Part shown: positions 49,756 to 50,199 of the stretch, one piece after another
How the letters are laid out: every line of letters begins with the position of its first letter
How positions within the stretch are numbered: the stretch's first letter is position 1
Assembly (NCBI GenBank): GCA_910577315.1
Contig: CAJTME010000014.1
Span: 1 to 50,199 of the forward strand
Source of the DNA: an uncultured Muribaculaceae bacterium
Lineage (GTDB): Bacteria > Bacteroidota > Bacteroidia > Bacteroidales > Muribaculaceae
Reading direction: 5' to 3'
DNA: 50,199 nt
Made by a program: the position numbers and the translations under genes
Notes under the pieces: generated by a model
What the model was told of the DNA's origin: nothing
Seen by the model: the letters and a program-made list of their open reading frames with translations, nothing else
The model's database searches: none

Positions 49756-50005
49756 GGGAGCATCATCCTCATAAAAGTCCTCGGAGAGGACGCTATCGTG
49801 GCCGCTCACGACATCGTCCTCTCCGAGGACTCCACATTATGCCGTCATTTGCTCATCCCTACCAATCGCATCCGCTCTTGGTAGGGTTAACGACAACATC
49901 GTCGTCTCCGACGACTGCGTCGGGGGTGTTGCGCTGTCTGCCGCGTTCGCTCTTGGTGAGGTTAACGACGATGGCGTCGTCTCCGACGACTGCGTCGGGG
50001 TGTTG
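49756..50005. repeat. Dispersed hairpin repeat element D (inverted)
   Basis: This copy matches the reverse complement of cluster A over about 49756-49905, including the arms around 49778-49830 and the flank CACATTATGCCGTCAT. It is therefore inverted relative to A, B and C. Its H2 arms read CCTACCAA/TTGGTAGG, a paired change from CCCACCAA/TTGGTGGG. Two GTCGTCTCCGACGAC hairpins follow at 49900 and 49976. As at cluster A, the element follows directly on a tRNA terminator. Confidence 0.85.
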
Positions 50006-50054
50006 CGTGGTATGGGCCGCCTTCGTGCCGATAACGCCGCCAGTCCGTAGCGTT

Positions 50055-50199
50055 TTATCGCTCGACGGTTTCGGCGTAGAGGCGGGCGAAGGTTTCCTCG
50101 AGGTCGGCGCAGTGGCCGGGGTGGGGGCGCGAGGTGGTGATGCAGGCGCTGCGGACGGCGGTCAGCCAGCGGAAGCGTTCGTGGGCTTCGAGCGAGCCG
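50055..50199 (-). CDS. DUF3037-like protein, C-terminal fragment
   Basis: The last 47 codons of a minus-strand gene, running off the window edge. The peptide contains HERFRWLTAVRSACITTSR, HPGHCADLEETF and ends AETVER. This pattern matches the C-terminus of DUF3037 proteins (ERFRWLTAVRS...HPGLC). The family has no firmly known function. In other genomes it is often next to a HipA-like gene, which here would lie outside the window. Confidence 0.7.
   Translation of the reverse strand, partial: GSLEAHERFRWLTAVRSACITTSRPHPGHCADLEETFARLYAETVER

Overview
The window looks like chromosomal DNA of a GC-rich gut Bacteroidales bacterium, most likely a Muribaculaceae-type lineage (inference). Evidence: repeated Bacteroidetes-type promoters with a TAnnTTTG -7 box and, in the better cases, a TTTG/TTG element 18-21 bases upstream; little sign of Shine-Dalgarno sites; a PorV protein of type IX secretion; BACON, PEGA and fimbrillin-like surface proteins; DUF3127 and DUF4292 proteins; and an inositol-lipid gene cluster of the kind known from gut Bacteroides. 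No rRNA, CRISPR array, transposase or prophage is visible.

Layout. 1-3.9 kb: tRNA-Leu, rpiB, a lipoprotein, pepT and miaA. 3.9-11.4 kb (minus): a four-gene envelope operon made of a PEGA protein with a C-terminal barrel, a seven-BACON lipoprotein, a fimbrillin-like/FGE-like lipoprotein and an LPP20-like secreted protein. 11.5-16.1 kb: rtcB, convergent with a minus operon of DUF3127 protein, LytS-type kinase, LytTR regulator and an RNase J-like metallo-hydrolase. 16.2-17.2 kb: two unrecognised small genes behind a palindrome-flanked promoter. 17.2-22.2 kb (minus): ctpA-type protease and mfd. 22.3-25.2 kb: two tRNA-Asn genes, then a lipoprotein gene with a poly-G tract set in the wrong frame, lying between two clusters of a dispersed hairpin repeat. 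25.3-33.1 kb: porV, an aromatic 2-oxoacid catabolic operon (iorA, iorB, aminotransferase, CoA-transferase) and a NapH/NapG-like ferredoxin fusion. 33.3-39.0 kb: a Ca/Na antiporter and the inositol-lipid cluster (ATP-grasp, GtrA-like, CDP-alcohol phosphatidyltransferase, AUR1-like PAP2, myo-inositol-phosphate synthase). 39.5-49.3 kb (minus): metG, ansA, a miniature sorting-domain protein and dut, then a TPR protein, a DUF4292 lipoprotein, an EnvC-like protein and a Wzx-like flippase. 49.6-50.2 kb: tRNA-Val, more hairpin repeats and the 3' end of a DUF3037 gene.

Most genes are housekeeping or envelope functions. The least expected signals are: (1) the probable phase-variable lipoprotein at 23341-24661, whose signal peptide and body are separated by a (G)9 tract that is out of frame as read; (2) a family of at least 25 short hairpins at four intergenic loci, with compensatory changes in two stems; (3) 7-bp tandem arrays that start just after stop codons and, at two of three loci, appear in the same order; and (4) an ATP-grasp protein and a GtrA-like membrane protein built into the inositol-lipid operon.
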